Of a stretch of 64,000 nucleotides of DNA, positions 8,991 through 17,506 are shown in pieces (the stretch's first letter is position 1; each line of letters opens with the position of its first letter). Location of the stretch: assembly GCA_000272025.2 (NCBI GenBank), contig AKCV02000015.1, positions 62,001 to 126,000 on the forward strand, read 5' to 3'. Origin of the DNA: Imbroritus primus. Lineage in GTDB: Bacteria; Pseudomonadota; Gammaproteobacteria; Burkholderiales; Burkholderiaceae. The translations under genes and the position numbers were made by a program. Under the pieces are notes generated by a model, which saw nothing but the letters and a program-made list of their open reading frames with translations, had not been told where the DNA came from and searched no databases.

Positions 8991-9004
8991 TCGGAATATT
9001 CCGA
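8991..9004. promoter_or_regulatory. 14-bp perfect palindrome before the second operon gene
   Basis: TCGGAATATTCCGA is its own reverse complement. It ends one base before the start codon of the cysteine-peptidase candidate and lies just after the attenuator hairpin in transcript order. It could be an operator or an RNA element that hides the weak translation start. Confidence 0.4.
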
Positions 9005-9005
9005 G

Positions 9006-9037
9006 AATAAAAATATCCCCGGCGCAGGCCGGGGATA
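9006..9037 (-). terminator. Attenuator-like terminator between precursor and maturation genes
   Basis: On the minus strand a perfect 10-bp stem (TATCCCCGGC with GCCGGGGATA, bases 9014-9037) with a 4-base loop is followed by TTTTTATT. It lies 16 bases after the precursor stop. Partial termination here would give far more precursor mRNA than enzyme mRNA, as is common in peptide-modification operons. Confidence 0.78.
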
Positions 9038-9052
9038 ATCACTGGTCGTGAT

Positions 9053-9220
9053 TTACTTCTTTTTCTTATCCCATTCGCCACCGTAATAGCTGCGGCCAAC
9101 ATTCACGGCCTCGCTGTCGGACGACACCTGCGGTTGGAAAATGGCATCCAGCTGTTCCTGGCTGAGCGGACGGATGACGTCGCTTTCCAGGGGCTGAGTC
9201 GCTTCGCTTGCTTTCTTCAT
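9053..9220 (-). CDS. Small peptide gene, probable RiPP precursor
   Basis: 55 codons from the ATG at 9220, with GGGAG about 7 bases before it, to TAA. The product is charged and Cys-free. Residues 1-39 look like a leader, with the amphipathic stretch PLSQEQLDAIF at 18-28. The C-terminal end VGRSYYGGEWDKKKK (41-55) is a probable core: it has Tyr45, Tyr46, a Gly pair, Trp50-Asp51 and a Lys4 tail. Aromatic residues and Trp-Asp-Lys are the kind of site that radical SAM maturases crosslink (cyclophane-type peptides); this is inference. It is first in the operon, followed by an attenuator and then processing, export and two radical SAM genes. A different-frame reading through 9254 lacks such features. 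Confidence 0.82.
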   Translation of the reverse strand: MKKASEATQPLESDVIRPLSQEQLDAIFQPQVSSDSEAVNVGRSYYGGEWDKKKK

Positions 9221-9648
9221 CAGACACTCCCTTCGAGAAAAAGCCCGGGAACACGGGCGGGCACTACGGTGAAACGGGACAGCGAATGCATGGGGATCGA
9301 GGCGGTTTGCGTAGGGCGCGCCGTATGCGCACTACGGCAACACGCTCGAGAGAGCTCAATAATCCATATTATCAAATCAGGTTTGACCAAAGTCACCACC
9401 TGTTTGGGGGAAATCTACCCGGATACTCTGAATTCTTAAACGCGTGCCGTCCGTCAACCGGGTTAAACCAGGATTATTTTTGGCGGATGCCCGGTTTTCG
9501 TCGCCGACGTACCGTCTCTTCCAGGGCAATGCACATGTGATCCGTGGTAGCATCCATGCGGTCTGGCGTGCCAAGAGCGCGCGTGCCGTGTTGGCGGATA
9601 CAAACGAGCGGGCGCTGGGGGCGCCTAGCGGTCCCCGAAGGCCTTGTC
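9221..9648. other. Divergent intergenic region, 428 bases, AT-richer than its surroundings
   Basis: Between the precursor gene (minus) and the acyl-CoA ligase (plus). It holds the minus-strand promoter candidate at 9368-9396 and an AT-rich patch at about 9355-9480 with TTAAACC and TTGACC words. No convincing small gene was seen: short open frames here lack ribosome sites. The ligase is preceded by GAAGG at about 9637. Confidence 0.6.
9368..9396 (-). promoter_or_regulatory. Candidate promoter of the RiPP-like operon
   Basis: On the minus strand GTGACT (9391-9396) and GATAAT (9368-9373) are separated by 17 bases. The match is 4/6 and 5/6. This would give a leader of about 140 bases before the precursor ATG. 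Judged by eye only. Confidence 0.4.
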
Positions 9649-11325
9649 ATGCAGAAAATCCTGACCCTCCACGATTCGCAGTCCAGCCGGGCCTACTACC
9701 AGTCGGGCATCTGGCAGGACGATACTTTCTATACGCTCGCGCAACGCCATGCGCAGGAGCGGCCGGATGCATTCGCACTGCGCGATGCCACCATGCGCCT
9801 CACCTGGCGCGAAGTCGTCGAATGGACCGACAGCGTGGCCGCCGCATTGCAACAGCGCGGCCTGCGGCCGGGCGACCGCGTGGGTGTTTGGCTGCCCAAC
9901 GTGGCGCACGCCGTCATCGTCTTCCTCGCCTGTTCGCGCAACGGTTACGTCTGTTGTCCCTCGCTGCACCAGAACTACACCGTCGACGAAATCTGCACGC
10001 TGCTGAACCGCGTACAGTGCCGGGCGTTGTTCGCCATGGAAGGCCATGGCGCCGATGGCCGGCAGGTATCCATTTTCGAGCGCGCAGCCGACATCCGTTC
10101 GCTCGACGTGGTGTTTTCGCTGACCGAATACCAAGGACGGGCCGTGCCGCTGCCAGCCGGCGCTGAAGCATTTCCCGGCCGGTTGCCACCCGCAGGACAG
10201 ACTGGCCCGGATCTCAATCCCGACAAGATCGTCTATCTGGCCTTTACCTCCGGCACCACGGGTCTGCCCAAGGGCGTGATGCACAGCGACAACACGCTGC
10301 TCGCAAACGGTCGCGCGCTTGCCGCCGACTGGGGGCAGACCACCGCCACCCGGCTGCTGACGCTCAGTCCGCTCAGCCATCATATCGCCACGGTTGCGCT
10401 CGAGCAGATGCTTGCGGTTGGCCTCGAGCTGATCGTCACCGACAACCGGCGTGGCGCACAGTATCTCGACTGGATCATCGAAACCGGCGCCACTTACCTG
10501 ATGGGCGTACCGACGCACGCGATGGATATTCTCGAGGCCGTGCGCGAGCGTGGCCTCTCACGGCTCGGCGAGGTGCAGACCTTCTATCTGTCGGGCGCGG
10601 TGATTCCGCGCGAAGTGGCTGCCCGCTACGCTGCACTGGGCGTGACGCCGCAGAATGTATACGGCATGACGGAGAACGGCTCGCATTGTTATACCGTGCC
10701 GACCGATCCGCAGGAGGCGCTCGTCGGCAGCTGCGGGCGTGCCTGCACCGGCTACGAAATCCGCCTGTGGAAACAGGACAATCCCGACGAAGAGGCAGGC
10801 CCGGGCGAGGTCGGGGAAGTCGGCGGACGAGGGGGCATTCTCATGCTCGGCTACTTTGGCGATCAGGCCGCCACCGAAGGAACATTCAATCGCGACGGCT
10901 GGTTCATGAGCGGCGACCTCGGTGTCTTTGACGCGCATGGTTGCCTGCAGGTGGTCGGCCGCAAGAAGGACCTCATCATTCGGGGCGGCCACAATATCCA
11001 TCCGGCGCGCATCGAGGATCTCGCCATGCGCCACCCCGATGTCGAACGCGCTGCGGCGTTCCCGGTCGACGATGCGCGTCTTGGCGAAAAGGTGTGCCTG
11101 TCTGTCATTCCGCGCGCGCAGGCCTGTATCGATCCCGACGATCTGTTGATGCATCTCGCGGAACATGGGCTGTCCAAATACGACATGCCCGAATACTTCC
11201 TGAGCCTTGAGCATTTCCCGCTGACCGCGAGCGGCAAGATCCTCAAGCGCGACCTGGTCGAGCAGACACGCGCCGGCAACCTTCAGCCGATGCCGATCCG
11301 CTTCGGCGGCCAGACCAGACGCTAG
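9649..11325 (+). CDS. Acyl-CoA ligase, class I adenylate-forming enzyme
   Basis: 558 residues. The AMP-binding P-loop TSGTTGLPKG is at about 200-209, YGMTENGSH follows, then the hinge region GWFMSGDLGVFD and VVGRKKDLIIRGGHNIHP, and the catalytic Lys in TASGKILKRDL near the C-terminus. The enzyme joins a carboxylic acid to CoA through an acyl-adenylate. The acid cannot be told from the sequence; its likeness to cyclohexanecarboxylate and medium-chain acid ligases is only general. It is transcribed away from the RiPP-like operon, with no partner genes. The ATG at 9649 is chosen over an upstream in-frame ATG that has no conserved sequence. Confidence 0.85.
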   Translation: MQKILTLHDSQSSRAYYQSGIWQDDTFYTLAQRHAQERPDAFALRDATMRLTWREVVEWTDSVAAALQQRGLRPGDRVGVWLPNVAHAVIVFLACSRNGYVCCPSLHQNYTVDEICTLLNRVQCRALFAMEGHGADGRQVSIFERAADIRSLDVVFSLTEYQGRAVPLPAGAEAFPGRLPPAGQTGPDLNPDKIVYLAFTSGTTGLPKGVMHSDNTLLANGRALAADWGQTTATRLLTLSPLSHHIATVALEQMLAVGLELIVTDNRRGAQYLDWIIETGATYLMGVPTHAMDILEAVRERGLSRLGEVQTFYLSGAVIPREVAARYAALGVTPQNVYGMTENGSHCYTVPTDPQEALVGSCGRACTGYEIRLWKQDNPDEEAGPGEVGEVGGRGGILMLGYFGDQAATEGTFNRDGWFMSGDLGVFDAHGCLQVVGRKKDLIIRGGHNIHPARIEDLAMRHPDVERAAAFPVDDARLGEKVCLSVIPRAQACIDPDDLLMHLAEHGLSKYDMPEYFLSLEHFPLTASGKILKRDLVEQTRAGNLQPMPIRFGGQTRR

Positions 11326-11356
11326 GCGCTCCTTCCCTGTTTGACCGCAAGCGGCT

Positions 11357-13006
11357 TCACAGGGTCGCGGGCACTGACGTAGCCGGTGCGGCAGCTGTTG
11401 CATCCTCCTCCGTGCGGTGCCACCAGCCGCCGCCCAGCGCCTGGAACAACGCCGCGGCCGAGCCGAGGCGCGCCGCCCGGGCCTGCGCGAGATTGAGCTG
11501 GGCCTGTCGGTTTGCCTGCTCGGCAGTGATCAACGCGAGGCGATCGATCTGCCCGCCACGGAACTGGCGCTGGGTCAGCGTCATGGCCTGGTGCGCTGCG
11601 CGCGCAGATGCATCGGCCGCCGCATGGGTTTCGGCATCCGAGCGGAGCGTATGCAGGGTGTCGGCGACATTCTGGAATGCCTGGATGACAGTAGACTTGT
11701 ACTGTGCCCGGGCCTGCTCAAACTCTGCCTCTGCCGCGCGCTGGCGCTGCTTCAATGTGCCGCCGTCGAATAACGGCTGGGTGAGGCCCCCGATCAGGTC
11801 GAAGAACCTGCCGGAGTTCCAGAACATCTGGCCGATATTGCTCGCCGCGCCGCCCAGCGCGGCCGTGATCGACAACTGGGGCAAGCGGTTGGCGATCGCT
11901 ACGCCGACCATTGCACTGGCAGCCTGCAACTGTGCCTCGGCCGCGCGGATATCCGGGCGTTGCTCGATTACCTGGGCCGGCAAGCTGAGCGGCAATTCCG
12001 ACGGCAGGTGCAAGGTATCGAGCGAGAACACTTCCGGTACATCCTGATCCTGCACGTTGCCCGCGAGCGCACGCAGCAGCGAGCGCGTATGTTCGAACTG
12101 CTGGCGTAGCGGCGCCAACAGCTGGCGCGTTTGCGCCAGTGCCGATTCTTCCATCGCCACCTCGACACGGGAGACATGGCCCGCCTTGAACTGGCGTTGT
12201 ACCAGTGCGACCGACTGCATCTGCGCTTCGATCATCTGTTCGGTCAGGGCAAGCTGCTGGCGCAGCAGCGCATCCTGGATCGCGGCGGCCACCACGTTTG
12301 ACGCCAGCGTGAGGTACGCGGCCTCCAGCTGCAGGCGCTGGTAACGCTGCTGGGCCTCCAGCGCCTCCGCCTGGCGGCGGTTGCCGCCAAACACATCGGG
12401 TACGTAGCCGACCGTCAGTTGCGCGGTATGGAAGTTGTAGATCACCGGTCCGTTGAACGGTGCCGTACCGCCTTCGCTCGCCGGCGTACCTTCCCGCGTG
12501 GCGATGACGGTGCCATTGCCCTGGATGCCGGGGGAGTTTCCGCCGAGATTGCCGGCGATCTTGGTGCGCGAGGGCGAGTAACTGGCCTGTATGGTCGGAA
12601 AGAAGAAACCCCGCTGCGCATACACGTTTGCCTGTGCAGCACGCAGGGCTGCCTGGGCTGCCTCGATCGACGGGTTAGCGTCGAAGGCGCGGACGATCAG
12701 TGCATCGAGTACCGGCGATTCGAATACTTTCCACCAGTCAGCGCGGATGTCGGCGGCCACTGCCAGCCGCTGTGCGGGGACAGTGGCCGCGGGTGCAAGC
12801 TCGAGTGGCTGGGGCGTCGGCGCATAGCCGTGCGAGACGGGAAGGGCCGGCCGAACGTAGTCCGGGCCGACCGCGCAGCCCGCAAGCCAGAGCGCTGCCA
12901 GCGCCGCCGGGGCCAGCCGACTGGTGTGGCACGGAAGAGTGCTTGCGCGCATCCGCTTCCGGCCGCTCGAAAGCGCCTGCGACACAGAACGCAAAAGGCT
13001 ACGCAT
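11357..13006 (-). CDS. NodT-family outer membrane efflux lipoprotein
   Basis: 549 residues from the ATG at 13006, which overlaps the end of the RND pump gene by 8 bases and has GGAAG before it; an ATG at 12952 is an alternative. A lipobox LAALWLAGC is followed by VGPDYVRP, the usual NodT/OprM start. Two TolC-type repeats rich in Ala, Gln and Leu follow, with the conserved TQPLFDGGTLKQRQRAAEAEFEQA segment. It forms the outer membrane channel of the tripartite pump encoded upstream. Metal RND systems more often use a CzcC-type protein, so a NodT-type partner is notable. Confidence 0.88.
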   Translation of the reverse strand: MRSLLRSVSQALSSGRKRMRASTLPCHTSRLAPAALAALWLAGCAVGPDYVRPALPVSHGYAPTPQPLELAPAATVPAQRLAVAADIRADWWKVFESPVLDALIVRAFDANPSIEAAQAALRAAQANVYAQRGFFFPTIQASYSPSRTKIAGNLGGNSPGIQGNGTVIATREGTPASEGGTAPFNGPVIYNFHTAQLTVGYVPDVFGGNRRQAEALEAQQRYQRLQLEAAYLTLASNVVAAAIQDALLRQQLALTEQMIEAQMQSVALVQRQFKAGHVSRVEVAMEESALAQTRQLLAPLRQQFEHTRSLLRALAGNVQDQDVPEVFSLDTLHLPSELPLSLPAQVIEQRPDIRAAEAQLQAASAMVGVAIANRLPQLSITAALGGAASNIGQMFWNSGRFFDLIGGLTQPLFDGGTLKQRQRAAEAEFEQARAQYKSTVIQAFQNVADTLHTLRSDAETHAAADASARAAHQAMTLTQRQFRGGQIDRLALITAEQANRQAQLNLAQARAARLGSAAALFQALGGGWWHRTEEDATAAAPATSVPATL

Positions 13007-16000
13007 GCTGGCTTCCTTCAGTGGTGGCAGGTGCCGGTCCGCCATGTTGCTTGAGCGGCTCTGCAAGCGAATCATCAAAATTGCCAAAGCGGCGCAAGGC
13101 AATGGGCAGGACAAGGAGAGTAAAAAGCGTCCCCGTCACGATGCCGCCGACGATGACGCAGGCGAATGGCCGCTGCGTTTCGCTGCCGATACCTTGGGAC
13201 AAGGCCGCGGGCAGCAGGCCGAGCCCGGCCATCAGCGCCGTCATCAGGATGGGGCGCAGGCGTATCGCGGCGCCCTCGACAATGGCCTGTGCCACAGCCG
13301 CGCCGCCCTGGATGCGGTGGATGACTTCCTCGACCATGATCACGCCGTTCTGCACCGAAATCCCTGCCACCGCAATGAAGCCCACGGCAGCCGATACGGA
13401 AAGATGCAATCCTGCGATACCCAGCGTGGCGAGGCCGCCGACCAGCGTGAAAGGCACCATCGCCAGCACCAGGCTCGCCAGGCGAACCGAACGGAAGGCC
13501 CAGAACAGCAGCGAGAAGATCAGCAGGGCCGTGATGGGGATGATCACGATCAAGCGCTGCACTGCGCGTTGCGAGTTCTCGAACTGCCCGCCCCATGTCA
13601 GGGTGTAGCCAGGCGGCAGCTTGATCTTCTCGGCAACCGTCTGGCGCGCTTCGGCGACGAAGGTACCCTGGTCGCGACCCAGCAGATTCACTTTCACGAT
13701 CACCAGGCGCGACCCGGCTTCGCGGAAGATGCGTGAGGCGCCCTGACGTACTTCGATGGTCGCGACATCTTCCAGGGCAATGGTCGCGGGACCGCGCGCC
13801 GCGTCACTGTCCGGCAGCGTCAGCTGCAGGCGGCCGATCGCATCGATGTTGTTGCGATGGCGTTCTGCGAGCCGGACCACGACATCGAAACGGCGGTCGC
13901 CATCGAAGTAACTCGTGACAGCGGCGCCCGACATCGACTGATGTATCAGCGTATCGACATCGTTGATCGAAATGCCGTAACGCGCCAGCCGCTGGCGGTC
14001 AGGAGTAATGACGATCTCGGTCTGGCCGCCGATGCGCGTGGCATCGACATCCGTGGCGCCACGGATCCGGCTGATGACCGCGGCGACCTGCGCAGCTTTC
14101 TCGTCGAGAATGTCGAGGTTGTCACCCGTGATCTTGGCGACGATCTCGCCACGGAAGCCGGACAGAGATTCCTCGACGTTGTCCTGGATCACCTGTGAGA
14201 AATTGGTCGAGACGCCCGGGATGACCGCAAGCTGGTTGGACATGTCCGCGACCAGGCGTTCCTTGCTGGGGAAACGCCATTGCTTGCGCGGCGCGAGTTC
14301 AACCAGGAGCTCCAGGTTGTTCGGCCCCTTGGCGTCCGATCCGTCATCGGGGCGGCCAACCTGGCTGATGACCTTGGTGACTTCAGGATAGGCCAGCAGC
14401 TTGTGGCGGACCACGCGCTCCACTTCCTTGGTCGTGCTGAGCGCAGCCGAGGTCGGCAGCGTCACCGTCAGCCAGATATTGCCTTCGTCCAGCTTGGGCA
14501 GGAACTCGCTGCCCAGGCGGGGAGCAAGCACAAGGGCCAGCACGACCGGAATTGCAGAGAGCAGCAGGATGCGGCCGGCATGCTGCATCGAGTAGGCGAC
14601 GATCCGCTGGTAGCGCGACTGCAGCCAGTCGAGCCACGGCTTGTGCTTTTCCACCAGTGCCCGGCGCTGCAGGATATATGACAGCAGCGTGGGCAGCAGG
14701 GTAAAGGTCAGGATCAGGGCGCCGAGCAGGGCAAAGCTCAAGGTCAGCGCCACCGGGGTGAAGATTTTTCCTTCCACGCGCTGAAAGGTAAAGATCGGCA
14801 CGAAGGCGAGGATGATGATCGCCTTGGAGAAGATCACCGGTCGCGAGAGTTCCGACATGGTCCGCTGCAGGATGCTCATGCGCTGAAGGCGATTCTCCGG
14901 TGCAGTCGGGTCGCCGTGCGCGGTCTTCACCGCAAGGCGCACCATCAGCGCCTCCACGATGACCACCGCGCTGTCGATGATGATGCCGAAGTCCACGGCG
15001 CCGAGCGAGATGAGGTTGGCCGATACGCCGCGCGCATGCATCAGGATGAAGGCGAACAGCAGCGACAGCGGAATCATGGTGGCGACAATCAGCGCGGCCT
15101 TCCAGCTCGACAGGAAGAGCACCAGAACGGTCACCACCAGCAGGGCGCCGATCAGCAGGTTCTCCGCCACGGTCGAAACAGTATGGCGGACCAGTTCGGT
15201 GCGGTCATAGATCGGCGTGATTTTCACGCCGGCGGGCAGGCGCGCTTGCAGCTGGACGATGCGCTCCTTGAGCTCTTCGTTGATCTTGGCCGGATTGCCT
15301 CCCTTGGTCATCGAGACGATGCCTTCGACGATGCTATCCTGCTTGCCTACCGCAACGATGCCAAACCGCGGACGCTCGCCCGCGCGCACCACGGCAACAT
15401 CGCCGATAGTGATGGCGCGCCCTTCGCGCGCGGTGATCACGGTGTTGCGAATATCGTCGATGCTGCCGTACAAGCCGCCGGAGCGCACGACCAGAGAAGT
15501 ATCCCCGCGCTGCAGCAGGCCGCCCCCGGTACTGCCGTTGCCATTGGACACTGCTTCGTTGACTTGCCGCAGGGTCACCTGGTACTTGCGCAGCGCCTGC
15601 GGGTCGGCCTCGATCTGGTATTCACGGATGGCGCCGCCGAAGCTGACGATGTCCGCCACGCCCGGTGTCATGCGGAGGAATGGCCGCACGGTCCAGTCCT
15701 GCAGGGTGCGGACATCCACATCGGACAGCCCCGGCGCCTGGATGGTATAGCGATAGACTTCGCCGACCGCCGTCGAAAGCGGAGCCAGTTCTGGCTGTAC
15801 ACCAGTCGGCAGATCGACGGAGGCCAGTTTTTCCATCACCTGCTGGCGTGCGAAATAATCATCCGTACCGTCGGCAAAGGTCAGCGTGACGATCGACAGG
15901 CCAGACATGGTGACCGAGCGCACGTTGGTGAGCTTGGGGATGCCGGCCATCTCGCGTTCGATGGGGAGCGTGACGGTGCGCTCCATGTCCTGCGGGGCCT

Positions 16001-16166
16001 GGCCCGGCAGTTGTGAGATTACCCGCACCTGCACGTCCTGCACATCGGGAAACGCCTCGATGGGCAGCGACGCGAGCGAGAAGCCGCCGACGATGATGAG
16101 TGCGGCCGACAGGACCAGCACGAAGACGCGCTGCGTCAGCGCAAAGGCGATGAGACGGTCGATCAT
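12999..16166 (-). CDS. HME-RND heavy-metal efflux pump (CzcA/CusA family)
   Basis: 1055 residues, the normal family length. Membrane helix 4 carries VDFGIIIDSAVVIVEAL with Asp392, Asp398 and Glu405, the proton-relay signature of heavy-metal RND pumps. The N-terminus [24 protein letters not shown] and the large periplasmic loops fit. The start at 16166 lies 7 bases after the adaptor stop; the frame is open upstream but overlaps that gene. The metal specificity (copper/silver or zinc/cobalt/cadmium) is not resolved, and no Met-rich relay was checked. It is transcribed as adaptor-pump-channel. Confidence 0.92.
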   Translation of the reverse strand: MIDRLIAFALTQRVFVLVLSAALIIVGGFSLASLPIEAFPDVQDVQVRVISQLPGQAPQDMERTVTLPIEREMAGIPKLTNVRSVTMSGLSIVTLTFADGTDDYFARQQVMEKLASVDLPTGVQPELAPLSTAVGEVYRYTIQAPGLSDVDVRTLQDWTVRPFLRMTPGVADIVSFGGAIREYQIEADPQALRKYQVTLRQVNEAVSNGNGSTGGGLLQRGDTSLVVRSGGLYGSIDDIRNTVITAREGRAITIGDVAVVRAGERPRFGIVAVGKQDSIVEGIVSMTKGGNPAKINEELKERIVQLQARLPAGVKITPIYDRTELVRHTVSTVAENLLIGALLVVTVLVLFLSSWKAALIVATMIPLSLLFAFILMHARGVSANLISLGAVDFGIIIDSAVVIVEALMVRLAVKTAHGDPTAPENRLQRMSILQRTMSELSRPVIFSKAIIILAFVPIFTFQRVEGKIFTPVALTLSFALLGALILTFTLLPTLLSYILQRRALVEKHKPWLDWLQSRYQRIVAYSMQHAGRILLLSAIPVVLALVLAPRLGSEFLPKLDEGNIWLTVTLPTSAALSTTKEVERVVRHKLLAYPEVTKVISQVGRPDDGSDAKGPNNLELLVELAPRKQWRFPSKERLVADMSNQLAVIPGVSTNFSQVIQDNVEESLSGFRGEIVAKITGDNLDILDEKAAQVAAVISRIRGATDVDATRIGGQTEIVITPDRQRLARYGISINDVDTLIHQSMSGAAVTSYFDGDRRFDVVVRLAERHRNNIDAIGRLQLTLPDSDAARGPATIALEDVATIEVRQGASRIFREAGSRLVIVKVNLLGRDQGTFVAEARQTVAEKIKLPPGYTLTWGGQFENSQRAVQRLIVIIPITALLIFSLLFWAFRSVRLASLVLAMVPFTLVGGLATLGIAGLHLSVSAAVGFIAVAGISVQNGVIMVEEVIHRIQGGAAVAQAIVEGAAIRLRPILMTALMAGLGLLPAALSQGIGSETQRPFACVIVGGIVTGTLFTLLVLPIALRRFGNFDDSLAEPLKQHGGPAPATTEGSQHA

Positions 16167-16173
16167 TGCGGGC

Positions 16174-17340
16174 TCATTGCTGGGTATGGAGGCGGGCCGT
16201 GTATTCGGCGTCGAGCAGCATGGCGCCTGCGGTGACGACGTGCTCGTCTCCCGCGAGGCCATCGCCGACATAGCTATAGTGTTCGCCACGCGTCAGCAGG
16301 GTGACAGGGCGGCGTTGGAAGGTCCCGGGCGCGGACTGGACGAAGGCGTAGGTATAGATACCTTCGTTGACCAGCGCGGTGTTCGGGACACGCACGCCCG
16401 AGCCGCTTTCCTGCAGGATCGCGGCACGCACGAACATTTCTGGCAAGAGCTTGCCCGCCGGGTTGTCAACGCGCGCACGCAGCGCTGCACGCCGCGTGCT
16501 GGTGTCGATCACCTGTCCGAGTTGTGTCACAGTGCCCTGGAACTGCTCGCCGGGCCAGGTATCGGTTTCCAGCACGACGTGGCTGCCCTGGCGGATGCGG
16601 GGCAGCAGTTTCTCGGGCAGATCGATCCAAAGCCACAGCCGTTTCGCATTGCTGATGACGAACAGCGAGGCCGGCGAGCCAGGGCTGACTTCCAGCGCCA
16701 GCGCTGCGGCACGCTCCATCACCACGCCGTCGATCGGGCTGACGATGCGGATCTTCTGGCCCTGCACGGCATGGGCACCACCCAGCTGCTTCAGGCGTAG
16801 CGTGGCGCGTGCAGTTTCGGCGCGCGCCTGTTCCAGGTCGGCGCGGGCAGCCTCGTAGTCCTTGCGCGAGATGGCTTCGCCCGGCCCCAGTTCATCGGCG
16901 CGCGTAAGCGCGAGCTGCTTCTGATGCACCTCGGCACGCGCTTTTTCCAGTTCCGCGATGGCGGTGCCGGCGTCCGGCGAGTCAATCTCGGCCAGCAGCT
17001 GGCCAGCCTTGACTTTGTCCCCCGGCGCGGCCTTGAGGCTGGTGATGCGGCCGGCGACCGGTGTGCCGACGTGCGCGGTCAGGTCTTCATCGTACGCGAG
17101 CCGGGCGTTGAGTGCGTCGGTTACAGGCACCGGTGTCGATGGCAGCTGGGCAGTGCGGATCATGGCCAGCTGGGGCGAGTCTGCAGCAAAACGGATACCT
17201 TCGGCGCTCACGCCGGCCTCTGGCGGTGGCGCCGATGCGGCGATCGCATCGTGTGTGGTGCTGCGCCCCAAAAGCAGCCATGCTGCCGTTGCGACCATGG
17301 CAAGCGATAGTGTGGCTGTCAGCACCCACTTCTTGTTCAT
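16174..17340 (-). CDS. RND periplasmic adaptor (membrane fusion protein)
   Basis: 388 residues. An N-terminal membrane anchor or signal MNKKWVLTATLSLAMVATAAWLLL is followed by a biotinyl-lipoyl half (GTPVAGRITSLKAAPGDKVKAGQLLAEIDSPD), a coiled-coil hairpin (about 120-190), the second lipoyl half (IRIVSPIDGVVMER) and a beta-barrel. It bridges the inner membrane pump and the outer membrane channel. No His-rich N-terminus or heavy-metal-binding N-terminal domain is seen. The ATG at 17340 has GGAG 8 bases upstream. First gene of the efflux operon, divergent from the two-component system. Confidence 0.9.
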   Translation of the reverse strand: MNKKWVLTATLSLAMVATAAWLLLGRSTTHDAIAASAPPPEAGVSAEGIRFAADSPQLAMIRTAQLPSTPVPVTDALNARLAYDEDLTAHVGTPVAGRITSLKAAPGDKVKAGQLLAEIDSPDAGTAIAELEKARAEVHQKQLALTRADELGPGEAISRKDYEAARADLEQARAETARATLRLKQLGGAHAVQGQKIRIVSPIDGVVMERAAALALEVSPGSPASLFVISNAKRLWLWIDLPEKLLPRIRQGSHVVLETDTWPGEQFQGTVTQLGQVIDTSTRRAALRARVDNPAGKLLPEMFVRAAILQESGSGVRVPNTALVNEGIYTYAFVQSAPGTFQRRPVTLLTRGEHYSYVGDGLAGDEHVVTAGAMLLDAEYTARLHTQQ

Positions 17341-17411
17341 GCGTTCTCCAGGATATGCAAGATGGCGAAGCCATCGCGCCCGTGGCTTTCGAGTCGAATC
17401 GCCGCGCGGGT

Positions 17412-17493
17412 GCAAGGAAACCTTGCCGACTGGTAAGCATTCGGCCATCGGGTAGACGCTAAGATTACTGAGACAACCTTGCCCGAACCTTGC
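17412..17493. promoter_or_regulatory. Candidate response-regulator sites between the efflux operon and its two-component system
   Basis: A palindrome GCAAGGAAACCTTGC at 17412-17426 shares the half-site AACCTTGC with two tandem copies at 17475 and 17486, exactly 11 bases apart. OmpR-type regulators commonly bind direct repeats spaced one helical turn. It lies in the 166-base divergent region. Binding is inferred. Confidence 0.45.
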
Positions 17494-17506
17494 TGCCTGG
17501 AGTGCT

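Noticed and set aside
9066-9254. 62-codon minus-strand frame over the precursor gene
   Set aside because: No ribosome site and no leader/core pattern. The overlapping 55-codon frame ending at 9053 has both.
9377-9574. 65-codon minus-strand frame upstream of the precursor
   Set aside because: It runs through the candidate promoter and has no ribosome site, so it is probably chance.
3716-9650. Attachment-site repeat of the tRNA-Lys 3' end
   Set aside because: I looked for a second copy of the T-loop and acceptor end around the RiPP-like operon and found none by eye.
9444-10166. 240-codon plus-strand frame at the acyl-CoA ligase start
   Set aside because: It overlaps the ligase in another frame and has the Arg/Pro-rich look of a shadow.
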